Source of the DNA: Poecilobothrus nobilitatus
Lineage: Eukaryota > Arthropoda > Insecta > Diptera > Dolichopodidae
Assembly: GCA_947095535.1 (NCBI GenBank)
Contig: OX352772.1
Location: 103,789,099-103,853,098, forward strand
Length of the DNA stretch: 64,000 bases
Direction of reading: 5' to 3'
A program made the position numbers and the translations under genes. The notes beneath the pieces are model-generated. The model saw only the letters and a list, made by a program, of their open reading frames with translations. It was not told the origin of the DNA and made no database searches. Below are positions 10,747 to 20,830 of the stretch, piece after piece (the first letter of the stretch is position 1; each line of letters starts with the position of its first letter).

Positions 10747-10959
10747 TGTTAAATATTTTTAGAATTGTCTCATTTTCTCAGTGTATTAATACCTTGTTGA
10801 TACACATACATGAAATACTCACCACACTTGTTTTTATAGTATGTGCACACATATGTAACAGAGCAACTAAAAAGATGATGAAATAAATTTTTTAGTCTTG
10901 TAAATCAGTTCAAATATTAAACTCTCTTTTTATTTACAGCTAATCATTTTCTTGTAACA
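10747..10959 (+). repeat. Copia 5' LTR
   Basis: The repeat starts TGTTAAATATT and ends CTTGTAACA. It aligns along its length with 16954-17181, the right copy carrying small insertions (for example tatatatgt near 17066-17078). Confidence 0.9.
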
Positions 10960-10976
10960 GGTTATGGCTCAGATTC
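10960..10976 (+). promoter_or_regulatory. Copia primer-binding site (half-tRNA type)
   Basis: The bases ggttatggctcagattc directly follow the LTR. Drosophila copia is known to prime from an internal fragment of initiator methionine tRNA with a site beginning GGTTATGGGCCCAG, and this sequence matches that pattern with substitutions, not the usual TGG of a full tRNA 3' end. Confidence 0.7.
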
Positions 10977-11420
10977 ATAAAACAAAAGGAAGTAAAGAAT
11001 TTGGATTTTAAAGTTTTTTTTAAGAAGTATAACCTAAAAGAAATTGTGTTTTCAATAACCCAATTAAAGAAAATAAATTATATTTGTTGGTATTAATTTA
11101 AAGTTTTTTGAAAATTAAAAAACAAAAATTAAATACATATCTATCATTCTATCATTTCTAAAATTCTATCATACATAAAGAATTTAAATTTGTTAAATTT
11201 TGCTCGGTTACGGTACAATTGTACTTATTAAGAACAGTTTTTTACAGAAGACCACACAAAAAAAAAACGTGCTTGATCACGTGCTTAAATATTCGACAAC
11301 GCGTACGGTAAATTAAACGGTTACAGTATATTCGGAGTATTAATTATAACTACAAAAAATTAAATATTCGTAAACGCGTATGCTAAATTAAGTCTGTACG
11401 GTATTTTCGAAGTATAAATT
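10977..11420 (+). other. Copia 5' leader
   Basis: Untranslated leader between primer site and gag. Near 11275-11410 a phrase of about 40 bp occurs three times in diverged form (cgacaacgcgtacggtaaattaa, then similar at about 11368-11412). No coding is seen. Confidence 0.6.
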
Positions 11421-12225
11421 ATGGAAGAAGATTTAGTAAGAATCAAAAGATTTGAAAAAGAAAAACAATGGTTATTGTGGAAGTTCCAAGTAAAAATTCT
11501 GCTAAAGGCAAATGATTTGTGGATGATGGTTGATGGAACGAATTTGGTACCTACTCTAGAGACGGATGAAACCAATGATAATTTTATGAAAAGGTTTGGT
11601 ATTTGGCTAAAGCTTGATAACAAAGCTCAAAAAATTATTGCAACCACGATTGTTACATATAATAAGTTGTAATACAGCGTATGAAATGTGGACGAAATTG
11701 GAAGAAATTTATGAACAAAAATCTGAAACTAAAATTCACTTATTGCAATAACTTTTTTATGGATTTAGTAAAGATCCTGAGGACAGTATATCCATACATA
11801 TTTCAAAATTACAAAAAATTGTGCAGTAGTTAAAAGATTTGGGTGAAGACATCTCTGAAACCACGGTAATAACCAAAATTCTTATGACCCTTGCATCAGA
11901 ATACGGTCATTTTTATACAGCGTGGGAGTCAACAGCTTCAAGTAAGCAATCACTTAAAAATTTAACATCAAGACTTTTAGTGGAGGAATTCAGAAATAAA
12001 ACAAAAGATTCAGCTGAAAATGATAGTTGTAAAAAAATTGTACTATAAAAATAAATATGTGTCTGAAAAAAAAAATAAAATGCCAGCTAATTGTTTTTTA
12101 TGTAAAAAAGGTGATCACTGGAAAATAGAATGTCCGTTGAATGACAAAATTTATAGAACGAATGAGAAACAATTTGGAGCATTTGTAAGTGAAAGTTTAT
12201 TTTCAAATAATAAATCTAGTTCAAA
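11421..12225 (+). pseudogene. Copia gag polypeptide
   Basis: The start codon at 11421 opens an N-terminal gag read as MEEDLVRIKRFEKEKQW, typical of insect Copia gag (UBN2-type). A frameshift lies near 11655 and stops lie near 11749 and 11828, after which the frame at 11839 continues. Another frame (12020-12280) carries the CCHC zinc knuckle read as NCFLCKKGDHWKIECP, which binds element RNA in the particle. Length without breaks is close to the usual 270 residues. Confidence 0.85.
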
Positions 12226-12640
12226 TAATAATTCTTGGTGTCTTGACTCGGGTACCAGCGATCATATGACTTTTTGTTAGGAATGGCTCATTAATTATAA
12301 AAGTTTTTATACAGCAATGCATGTTTGCATTGGAAATGGTGACGTCATTTTGCGTTATGGCCGTGGTGATATAAATATATTAGATTTTAATAACATAAAA
12401 TGGGTGAATAAATATTTATCTAATGTGCTTTATGTTCCAGATTTAAAACTGAACCATTTTGCACAAAATTGTGCTTTGGACAAAGGTCTCAAATTTTCTT
12501 CTGATAATAACAATTGTCAATTGATTGATAATGGAGCAACAGTTGCAGTTGGTACACGTGAAAATCGACCCACGAAAATGGTGTTTAAAGTTCTCATGAA
12601 AACATACAGGAAAATGCTGCAATAAGGGATGGTTTTTTAA
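12226..12640 (+). pseudogene. Copia protease
   Basis: The retropepsin active site is read as WCLDSGTSDHMTFC (about 12237-12280), the DSG(A/T)S-H form characteristic of Copia. A stop follows directly at 12278, and the frame 12317-12625 continues with VCIGNGDV and the VLYVPDLKLN segment that leads into the GAG-pre-integrase region. It cleaves the polyprotein in the family. Confidence 0.8.
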
Positions 12641-13860
12641 AAATTTGGCATGAACGTCTTGGAAATTAAAATGTAGCTCAAGTAAAATTTACACTTAAGA
12701 AATTTAATATTAAGTACTCAGAAAATGAAAAATTATTTTGTTAAGCATGTGCCAAAGGAAAGCAAAAAAGGTTACCCTTTAAAATTAGCGAAAGTAGAGC
12801 AACAGCCCCAGGACTTATGGTTCATACGGATTTATGTGGACCAATGCAAGAAAGCTCTTATGGTGGATCAAGGTGTTCAAAAAAGGTATTTCTTGTTGTT
12901 AATTTTTCTAATTTTAGATATGTTTACTTTGTTAAAAATAAAAATGAAGTAAATGATTTAATAAAAACATATGTATATTGATCAAGTTTTCATTGACACG
13001 GGAAAAAAGGTTAAAACATTAAGATCCGACAATGGTCTCAAATCCGTCAACAAAAACTTGAAACAGATTTAAAAAAAAACATTGGAATTTGTCACCAAAC
13101 AAGTAACGTTTATACTCCTTAAAAAAATGGTAGAGCCGAACGAGATATGCGTACAATAGTAGAATTGGCAAGAAGTATGCTACATGCGAAAAATCTTAAA
13201 TACAAATTTTGGCAGAAGCTGTCAACACTGCTACATACATTTTAAATTGTAGTGGTTCAAGTTCAGAAAAGCAAATTTGTCCTTTTAAACTCTCGTTCAA
13301 AAAACAACCCAACAATACAACAATATCGTTCTGATATAACAACCTGATATATAAGAATTTTTGGAAGTGAGGTTCAAGTACATGTACCGGAGCAAAAACG
13401 ACGAAAATGGGATTCAAAATCAAGAAAAGGAATTTTTGTGGTTATGCTATTAATACTAAAGTTCATAGAATATGGATGCCGGACTCTAAAATGGTTGAAA
13501 CTTCGCGTGACGTAATTTTTAATGAAATTTTATCTAAACCAGAACAAAATGATTTTTATAGTGTTACTGATGTTTGTGATGATTGTACATATTTCGGAAA
13601 ACAATTTGAAGATTTGAAGAACAGTTCAATAACAAAAATGAATTATAAGAAGATAAAGGAAATTCTGACAAATGTAAAGAAAATTTAGAAGCAAATAATA
13701 AATATTTAAAAACGGACGCAGCAAAATCTGAAATAGCTGATAAAAGTTGTGAAATTGTGAATACACCTATAGTGGAAGTTAGTGAAAGTGAAATGAGTGA
13801 CAATGAAAACTTCAATCCTGAAGAGCGAATTGAAGATATTCGACAGCAACGTATATATAT
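12641..13860 (+). pseudogene. Copia GAG-pre-integrase and integrase
   Basis: Coding similarity runs across all three frames. The pre-integrase zinc segment is read as IWHERLGN, then CAKGK. The integrase core shows HTDLCGPM near 12815-12840, then a damaged segment SDNG near 13030, and NGRAERDMRTIVELARSML near 13128-13190, which carries the conserved Glu. The frame 13407-13688 covers the integrase C-terminal part (KKRNFCGYAINTKVHRIW, RDVIFNE). At least five frameshifts or stops are present. Similarity ends at a TA-rich microsatellite near 13855, in the linker before RT. Confidence 0.85.
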
Positions 13861-13925
13861 ATATATCTATATATATATCTGTCGATAAGCGACTGACATA
13901 TATATATATATATATATATATAAGA
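13850..13925. repeat. TA/TC microsatellite
   Basis: Two TA-rich runs are separated by ctgtcgataagcgactgac. It marks the point where the Copia coding sequence is lost. Confidence 0.85.
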
Positions 13926-13984
13926 CTAGTAATGTGTGCGTCAAACAGATGATTAAATCGCATGATGAAAAAGCATGTTGAAAA

Positions 13985-14520
13985 GGCATTATATCACTGA
14001 TTTTTATAGTAAGGGATCATAAACGCTATCATCCTTCAACAGGAAGGTTTTGAACCATGGTCCACAAACAAAAGTTGTAGAGCTGGTCAAGATCTGTTTA
14101 ATGATACCCCACATGATAATCTATTGTCTTTTATATTAAGGGCTTATAAACAGTTTCAGGGACCAAGCAGGGCGTGGTCCCCAATGGTTCCCAAATTAAA
14201 GTTGAATAGCTCGCCAAGATCTTTTCAATGATACCCCACATGATCACTGACTTTATATCAAGGGCTTATAAAAGCTTTCTGGGTCCAAGCAGGGTATCCT
14301 AAAACCAAAGTCTCGAAACAAAAGTTGTAAGTTCGCCAAGACCTTTTTAATGATACCGCACATGATTGAGTTTGGCGTGAAACTATCCAGAAAAATCTGA
14401 AATTACATCTTTTTGGTTCCAAAGGAGCCCTTTTAGCCCTTTATATGTTGTATGGGAATTTCAAAATTTATAACCTAATATCGTCATATGGGGTATCATT
14501 GAAAAGTTCTTGTAGTTTAA
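13985..14520 (+). repeat. diverged ~130-bp tandem repeats plus inverted copy
   Basis: The phrase aatgataccccacatgat recurs near 14099, 14230 and (as accgcacatgat) 14351, each preceded by 'caagatctttt' and followed by 'agggcttataaa' and 'ggaccaagcaggg' words, giving a unit of about 130 bp in about three copies. Near 14487-14520 the same phrase is found inverted (catatggggtatcattgaaa). The array lies where the Copia RT should be. Its function is unknown. Confidence 0.8.
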
Positions 14521-14539
14521 CTATGTAGATTAGCAAAAT

Positions 14540-15600
14540 CAAAAGGATTATTTATATATTATATTGATTCCTTAATGCACATAAAAGAAATTGCTTTTGA
14601 ACTGATTTGATTCTATTGGAATGAACTGCAAAGGCTGAATCCCAAAAAATGTTACCGTATTCTAAGATGGATCGAACTAAGGAACAATAAAGAGATTTTG
14701 TCACAGCTAAGTTAAAAACCTAACATTTTAATAGCCTTTGAAACTATTAGGTCATAGTGAAGATTATAATTAAGTTTATTATAGAGAAGAATTCCTAAAT
14801 CAGTAATGCTAAAAACCCTTTCAAGAGTTACATTATCTATTTTGTAGTCATATATTAAAGAAGAGCGTTTACGTGTAAAGCTAATAACCTTACATTTCTG
14901 TATGTTGAGTTCTAATTTATTTGACGTGCACCACGCATGTAACACTGATAAACTTGATTGAAGTTTAGCGGCATCAGAATTATCTTTAACCACTTGATAT
15001 ATTTCTAGGTCATCAGCAAACGAAATGTGAGGTATATTGCTTAGATATTCCGAAAGATCTGAAATCAAACATTAAACAGTAGCGGGCCTAAGTGGCTACC
15101 TTGCGGTACACCGGAAGTGACCCGATGGTGTTGGATAATACACCACGAAATTTAACATTTTGAGTTCTTTCTAAAAGATAAGAATTACGCCAAGAAATGA
15201 ACCCGAAATGCCAAAAGTTGATAGTTTGTTTAGGAAAGTGAAGTGATCTACACGATCGAAAGTGAAGTGATCTTTGCTAAAATCAGTGTAAATTGCATCA
15301 ACTTGGTACCCTTTCTCCAATTGATTCAGATTTCAAATGTATAAATTATCAGGTTCGTTGTAGTTGAACGACCTTTTCTGAAACGATGTTGTTGTTCATT
15401 TAGTTTTGCATTTATGATAGTAATTCTATCAACGACAATTTTTTCAAATAATTTAGATATAGTCGAAAGGATTGCTATACCTCGATAATTTTCCACCGAT
15501 GCTCTATTCCTTTTTTTAAAAATAGGGGTTAAGTGGAGAGATTTCCAAGTTTGTTGGAAAAATCCCAATTGAAAGTGACTTATTTAAAATAAAATGAAGA
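14540..15600 (-). pseudogene. LINE reverse transcriptase (within Copia)
   Basis: The minus strand reads an RT. Frame 15568-15326 contains PIFKKRNRASVENYRGIAIL and the 'RFRKGRSTTTN' turn. Frame 15068-14712 contains the catalytic box read as ISFADDLEIYQ, then LNIQKCKVISFTR and the thumb. The C-terminal segment can be followed to about 14540 (RIKSVQKQFLL near 14600). Several short tandem duplications (for example gtgaagtgatct twice near 15237-15270) break the frame. The element belongs to the class of non-LTR retrotransposons with an apurinic-type endonuclease. Confidence 0.85.
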
Positions 15601-15827
15601 GGGAAAATTAGACTGTGAGAGACTGTTAGACTGTGATTATGTAAAAAGATTGGAGGAATTAAGTCCGGACCAGACCCTTTTTTATATCAAAGCTCGAAAT
15701 TCCTTCAAGAATATCATTTTCAGAAAGATACACTTCTGCAAATAGCAAATTTGAGCTATTAGATAAGGAGTTAGTTGAAGTGTTGAAGTTTCATTATTGT
15801 GAAGTGAAGGAGTTAGTTGAAGTTTCA

Positions 15828-16355
15828 TTATTGTAAGATTTGGTCAAGAGTGGGATAGAAGTGGAAAATTCGAAAATAAGTGAAATAAACAATACCTAGG
15901 TATAAATTATTTGTACCTAATTTTATTTTAACAAATTGGTGATCGAAAGATTGATGTGTACCAGTGTTTAATGGTACACTAGATAAGTTATTCTTTACAG
16001 GAAGTAGAACACCACCTCCTCGGGGGCAATTTGCAGATAGATAATCACGATCCTTTCTGTAAATGGACCAATTACCATCAAGAATTTCTTCGTTTGTAAA
16101 CGAATCGTTGAGCCATGTTTCAGTTATAACTAATACACTGAAATTAGATGACTTGGCATCAATAAAAAGCTTTTTGAGCTTCCCTCTCATACCACTACAA
16201 TTGTGGTAAAACATTTTAATGTTGTTTACGTTGTTGAAAGTTTGAGAGGTTTTTTTAGAGTAAAAAACGTTAGATAAAGAGATAAAATTTGAAGTTTGGT
16301 TGAAACTTGAAAAATTACTTAGAGTTTGGACAAAAAAACTTGTTATAACTCTCAC
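15828..16355 (-). pseudogene. LINE apurinic-type endonuclease
   Basis: A single open minus-strand frame reads the N-terminal part of an endonuclease that nicks target DNA for retrotransposition. Visible motifs are FYHNCSGMRGKL, then VITETWLND with the catalytic Glu, the YRKDRD turn and RGGGVLLPVKN. The C-terminal part of the domain (GDFN box) is missing, and the frame ends in a region with tandem duplication of gagttagttgaag (15768-15830). It is the upstream half of the same LINE as the RT at 14540-15600. The junction with Copia is near 16375. Confidence 0.85.
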
Positions 16356-16381
16356 GAGATTGATTCGAATGATTGTAGTAA

Positions 16382-16800
16382 TTGCTATTGCAATGTATAG
16401 GAGATATTCATACCAGGAGATCTACCAGTGGCTTTGTGTTTTTACTGTGTGATGGTGCCATATATTGGCAGTCACAGAGACAGAAATGTGTAGCTCTTTC
16501 AACTACTGAAGCTGAATACGTCTCTGGTACTGAAGTAGTTAAAGAATTAATTTGGGTGCTGCAATACTTATGGAATTAGCTACAAATAGTGTAACAACTC
16601 CAAAAATGGATAACCAGTCAGCAATAAAACTCATTAAGAATCCAGAATTCCATAAACAAGCTAAGCACATTGATGTTAAACATCACTTTATTCGTGAAAG
16701 ATAAACAGATGGTAAATTCGAATTAGTTTATGTTGAAACACAGGAACAAATGGCTGATATATTTACAAAATCATTAAATAAATTTAAATTTTAAAAATTT
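16382..16800 (+). pseudogene. Copia RNase H and C-terminus
   Basis: The frame 16382-16579 reads the Copia RNase H, with [12 protein letters not shown] and the very typical [16 protein letters not shown] segment carrying the catalytic Glu. After a frameshift near 16570 the next segment reads NQSAIKLIKNP, then KHIDVKHHFIRE and ADIFTKSLN, the usual end of the Copia polyprotein. This confirms that the element once continued past the lost RT domain. Confidence 0.9.
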
Positions 16801-16940
16801 AGAATGAATATGAATGTATGCAAAATTTAAACATGATTTTAATACTTTACAGTTAAATGTTTTTGAAATTATCTTTGAGATTTATGTTTAAGATTTAATT
16901 GAGTTAATTTAATTTGAATTTTATAAATTAATACACGTGA

Positions 16941-16953
16941 TAAAAAGTGGAAG
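16941..16953 (+). promoter_or_regulatory. Copia polypurine tract
   Basis: The bases taaaaagtggaag immediately precede the 3' LTR start TGCTAAAT; all but the first are purine or T at one position. This fits a plus-strand primer tract. Confidence 0.65.
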
Positions 16954-17181
16954 TGCTAAATATTTTCAGAATTGCCTTATTTTCGCAGTGTATACATCTA
17001 CCTTCTTGTTGATACATATATATGAAATACTCACCACAATTGTTTTTATAGTATTTGCACACATATGTATATATATGTAACAGAACAACTACAAAGATGA
17101 TGAAATAAATTTTTTGGTCCTGCAAATCAGGTCAAACATTAACCTCTGTTTTTATTTAGAGCTTATAATTTTCTTGTAACA
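16954..17181 (+). repeat. Copia 3' LTR
   Basis: The repeat starts TGCTAAATATT and ends CTTGTAACA, matching the 5' LTR with small indels and substitutions. Confidence 0.9.
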
Positions 17182-17670
17182 GTTGAAAAACATATTAATA
17201 ATCAGATTGTCGTTTTCTATATGATCATCTTTGCTAAATTCATTGAAAAAAGTTTTCATACTTAAACCAAAACATCTATACCAGCCATAAACGCAACAGT
17301 ATTGTCCACATATATTCGAAAGGACACCCTGTAACTGCCAATTGTTAAAAACTATAAACTCATTTTTCAAATATTTCAAAATTTCCAGTTTATCTGGAAC
17401 TCCAACATACGAATCAAAATATTCTGTGCAACCATGCTTTGGCATATAAAGTGCAAATTAATGTGTTCCTGGATCTTTTATCTTGTCAGTATTTACAATT
17501 AAAAAAAGTAGGTTTTTCTATTATTTTTGGAATTTTGTCTAAAGCAAAAACTCCCTTAAAATATTTGTTTGTAAATTTGTTACATTTTAAAACACTAGTT
17601 ATTTCTAAAGTGGTTATAACTCAAACTGACTCAAATCATACCCTCTACTTATTTCATTAACGTAGTTCAT
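17152..17670 (-). pseudogene. Polinton adenain-like cysteine protease
   Basis: The start at 17670 opens a protease of the adenovirus maturation-protease family, which trims capsid proteins in the virion. Readable are the N-terminal FKGVFALDKIP segment, the region around the catalytic His (NTDKIKDPGTH near 17480), the acidic residue segment EYFDSYVGVP (near 17415) and the catalytic Cys segment SNICGQYC (near 17315). Frameshifts lie near 17600 and 17490. The last ten codons (below 17182) are Copia LTR sequence, so the natural C-terminus is cut by the Copia insertion. Family length is about 190-200 residues, and this fits. Confidence 0.85.
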
Positions 17671-17983
17671 TAAAAACTCCTTTTTATTTTATTATTTGTT
17701 ATAACATCAAATTTTTCGAGCACCTGTATTAATTTTCTATTAATTTCATGATTATGTACAGTTCCAAAAGAGTAATTTTCAAAATTGTCATTTATACTTT
17801 CTTTGGTTGGAAATTTCTAAGTAAACTCTTTTACAAAATTTTTTACTAGGTTCTTTAATTCCAACTAAACAAATATATTTTAGAAATAAAGTATTTTTAA
17901 CATCACAACAAAACTTCTCATCCACAAGTGCACAGGACGATGACATCTTGTCGAATATTCAAATACATGTTTCAGTATTCTAT

Positions 17984-18923
17984 TTATAGATTTTTAAAAA
18001 TATTTCGATTTTTATCAATTCGTATGCTTGCATCAAATTCTCAATACACAATAGCAATTAGTATAGATGTAAGTAGTTTTGATAGCCTTGCCTCAATTCT
18101 AACTGTACCCTGGTTTACTAAATCTTGACATACTTCATTTCCAGACGCACCTGGAATTAAAACAAAAGCTAGTATAAATCCATTACTAAACCAAGACTTT
18201 GTTATCTGATGACCTTAACATTGTGGTAAATTCCAGTTCCTGAAAAAGTGTACTGTAAGCTCTTGTACAGCAATTATTTTCATCTGAAAAACTAGTTTCA
18301 ATTGCTGAATTAGATATTTGAACACCATTTACGTTTAACACAAATTGTGAAATATCAAAATGTCTAAAATTTTATGAGTTTTTTGATCTTTTCCAGAGTA
18401 ATCCACATTTTCTGTCATACAAAAAATTATTGCATTTGGCAACTGTCCAATAAAAACATTATCAAGTGATATTGACGAGCTGTTCAATGGAATTGTAAAA
18501 CTTTTTACTCCAACTTTTACTTCAGCTCCACTACTGCAATTTTTCGCGCTCTTTTGATCCATTATTAGAATTTGTTAAATTTGTTTTATCCAAAATCCAT
18601 CATGCACATTCTAAATGAGTTGCAGCAGCATCTGTACCATAATTTAATAATGATTCAATATAAAAGTTCTATAGTGATAATTTCCATCAGATGGTGTTAT
18701 ATTTTTGTCATTTAATTGAAATTACATTGTTTATTAAAGAATGTAAAATGTTATTAACTACACTTGGTAGAATTATTGATTTTCCATCAGCAGTTTTATC
18801 ATTATTACAATGTGTTCCATCTTTCTTTAAGATCTGTACTTTTAATCTCAAATATGTAGAAGACAAATCTCTATTATTATCGCCATGACCCAGGGAAACA
18901 AATTCAATAGTTAAAGGGTTGTC
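17984..18923 (-). pseudogene. Polinton major capsid protein (truncated)
   Basis: Segments in different frames match the double-jelly-roll capsid protein. Visible are a first-jelly-roll strand region (IEFVSLGHGDNN near 18900, then VVNNILHSL near 18745), VKSFTIPLN and IGQLPNAIIFCMTENV (18500-18400), LNVNGVQI (near 18320) and a C-terminal stretch ending DASIRIDKNRNIFKNL at 17984. At least three frameshifts exist. Roughly the first 40 residues of the family are absent, because the reading begins directly at the end of the upstream minor capsid gene. It forms the capsid shell in the family. Confidence 0.8.
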
Positions 18924-18926
18924 TAA

Positions 18927-19305
18927 TCACAAATATCTTTGTTTTATTTTTATAGCTTTTCGTTTTCTTATGCCATACGTTTTACAGAACCATACATTTC
19001 ATACAGTTTTCGTAAGGCACCAAGTCGTACTTTTAACAATCTCTTTACTGCGATCTTGCATAACTTCTTTTACATTTGCACCAGATGCAATATCAGATAA
19101 AGCATTGATACCAGAGTTAATAACCTTTTTTCAAAATATCAGCGCCTGAAGTAAATAATGGTTTCAAATATCTAAAAAGTCCTCCAAAAAAGCTTCCCAA
19201 TCCACGACCTCTTTGAAAAGATACTGTTGATTTTAATAAAGGACCGATATCATAAAGTCCTCTACCAGATTGAATTAAATAATACTTATAGTACACTCTC
19301 TTCAT
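18927..19305 (-). pseudogene. Polinton minor capsid protein (pVI-like)
   Basis: The start at 19305 (MKRVYYKYY) leads into a glycine-rich segment read as GRGLGSFFGGLFRYLKPLF, then ADILKKG, the amphipathic hallmark of the adenovirus pVI-like minor capsid protein in Polintons. A frameshift follows near 19120. Later pieces read ALSDIASGANVKEVMQDR and a basic C-terminus RKRKAIKIKQRYL ending at 18927. In viruses with this protein it links the capsid to its contents and helps membrane disruption; in a Polinton that role is inferred. Confidence 0.8.
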
Positions 19306-19344
19306 TATGAATAAAAATAAAATAATATATAGTTTTGTAAAATC

Positions 19345-20297
19345 TCTTTTATTTATACTTTTTAAAATGTAATACAATTTTTGTTGGGATTGAACTCTTG
19401 GAAAAGTTTATTTTGTATCCATATTTATCACATAAAAGTAATGAAATGGTATTAAATGATTTCTCCACATTGTATTATTGAATATTACTGAATTCTTTTA
19501 CAGTATCAGTGAATGCATTTTGTACGTCAACAGATCTTAAACACATTACATCTTTATCACCTATTTTTTGCGGTTCAATTATCTGTGTATACAAAAAACT
19601 TATCTGCTTTAATAATTGGAATCAATTTTACACTATCTATAAAAGTTTTGAAAACTTCTATTACACGTGATTTGTATTTTGTAAAATATGTAACTTGATT
19701 GGAACATGTTGTCAAAAGTCCTTCCAGGTTATAAGCTCTATTTTTATATCTATTTCAGGCCTAGTAACACATATTGTAGTGAAACTTATATTTTTAGACA
19801 TCTCCTCAACTTTTGCTGATTGTGTATAATAAACTTCTTCGTTTATAAAATTTAAAATTTCACAAATCAAATGTCATTCAACTTCTTTTCTTGTAAACCG
19901 GTTAAGCGGGCGTATATTTTGAATTAGTGTTGGTAGTAGAAAAAATTTCCAGTCGCATATAATTTGTTTTTGTATATATGGAATATATGATGTTCCAACT
20001 CCTATCGTATCTTTCTGAATACGTTTAATAAATATTTGAGTACTTTTTTTCCATTCTTCACAATACACATTTGGAACGAAATCATTCAAAAATTTGTGCA
20101 TTTTGATTTCTATTTGATTTTCTTTTTCTAAGACGTTCTCCAACTGAAGTAGCTGACAATGCTTTTGTTAAAACATTTTCCTGAATTTCATCATCAAATA
20201 TTTCGTCATCAGCTTGTTTTTCATACTTCTTCTTCTTCAGGTACAACTTGTATTCCAATATTTTTATATTCAGGAAAATGCGACTGAGATTCAGCAT
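19345..20297 (-). pseudogene. Polinton-type protein, unassigned
   Basis: Several overlapping minus-strand frames (20297-20082, 20143-19874 and on to about 19345) look like one broken gene of about 300 codons lying between the small accessory genes and the minor capsid gene. Readable pieces include FLNDFVPNVYCEEWKK, CDWKFFLLPTLIQNIRPLN and VEEMSKNISFTTI. The position matches where Polintons carry further capsid or accessory genes. I do not recognise the fold and do not assign a function. Confidence 0.5.
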
Positions 20298-20546
20298 CTA
20301 TATACATTGATTTTGAACGACTTTGAGTATCTTTTGTTTCCGTAATTTTTACGTTTTCCTCTTTATTTCTAGGAAGTTCCCGTTTTTTGTTAAACACCAT
20401 TTTTGAGTGTCCATAAGATGTTTATTTATCAATATTTTTTTCATAATTTTATCAAACTCATTGAGTTCAACGTCTGCATTTTGCTTCATTTTCTCATAAA
20501 TCTCAAGTTTTAGCATTATCATTTTGTTAAATGTTGTATTATTCAT
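20298..20546 (-). pseudogene. Polinton small accessory protein
   Basis: The ATG at 20546 overlaps the stop of the preceding gene (ATGA). The product is charged and helical-looking (MNNTTFNKMIMLKLEIYEKM, then LNEFDKIMKKIL), with a Trp-containing turn DTQKWCLTK. Small proteins of this type, with 'LD..M..IL....DD.KW' spacing, are common next to the ATPase in Polintons. The frame ends at 20349; a basic and acidic extension continues in another frame (PEEEE near 20235). Confidence 0.5.
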
Positions 20547-20830
20547 TTTACAAAATTTCCGATTATCCCTAATAGTACTGCACCAAGAAGTGTAGTTAAA
20601 AATTCAGCATGTTGAATAATAATTTTTCTTTTGCTATTTATACATTTTTTACGGCAAATGAGTGATCTTAATTCCTTTTTATACTTTCGTAATTGTATTG
20701 TTGCTTATTTACTCAGATTACAATTACATTTTAAAATATTTAACGCTATTTCACAAATTGTTTTAATTACTTCAAGGTCACAGTGGTTTATAATTATTTT
20801 CTGCAATTTTAGTTTAGAGGTTTTTAATAG
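20543..20830 (-). pseudogene. Polinton basic protein with hydrophobic C-terminus
   Basis: Downstream of the ATPase stop, the minus strand reads EVIKTICEIALNILKCN, then a basic run (LRKYKKELRSLICRKK) and a hydrophobic end FLTTLLGAVLLGIIGNF, stopping at 20543. The pattern 'ICE.ALN.L.GN', basic middle, and hydrophobic LLG tail is one I recall from Polinton gene clusters. One in-frame stop interrupts it near 20710. No clear ATG was found, and the start may lie in the ATPase 3' end. Confidence 0.55.

Larger units (their letters stand above)
10747..17181 (+). mobile_element. Ty1/Copia LTR retrotransposon, internally replaced
   Basis: Two LTRs (213 and 228 bp) with TGTTA/TAACA-type ends flank a plus-strand Copia order: gag with zinc knuckle, protease, integrase and, after a gap, the RNase H end. 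The primer-binding site begins ggttatgg immediately after the 5' LTR. The RT domain is missing: coding stops near 13860 and RNase H resumes near 16385, with tandem repeats and a minus-strand LINE between. The 3' LTR lies in the last codons of a Polinton protease gene, so Copia is younger than the Polinton. The flanking 5-mers (attgt and gttga) do not give an exact target duplication. Confidence 0.9.

Noticed and set aside
10742..17186. A 5-bp target duplication for the Copia element
   Set aside because: The flanks attgt and gttga share only three bases in register, so I do not claim one.
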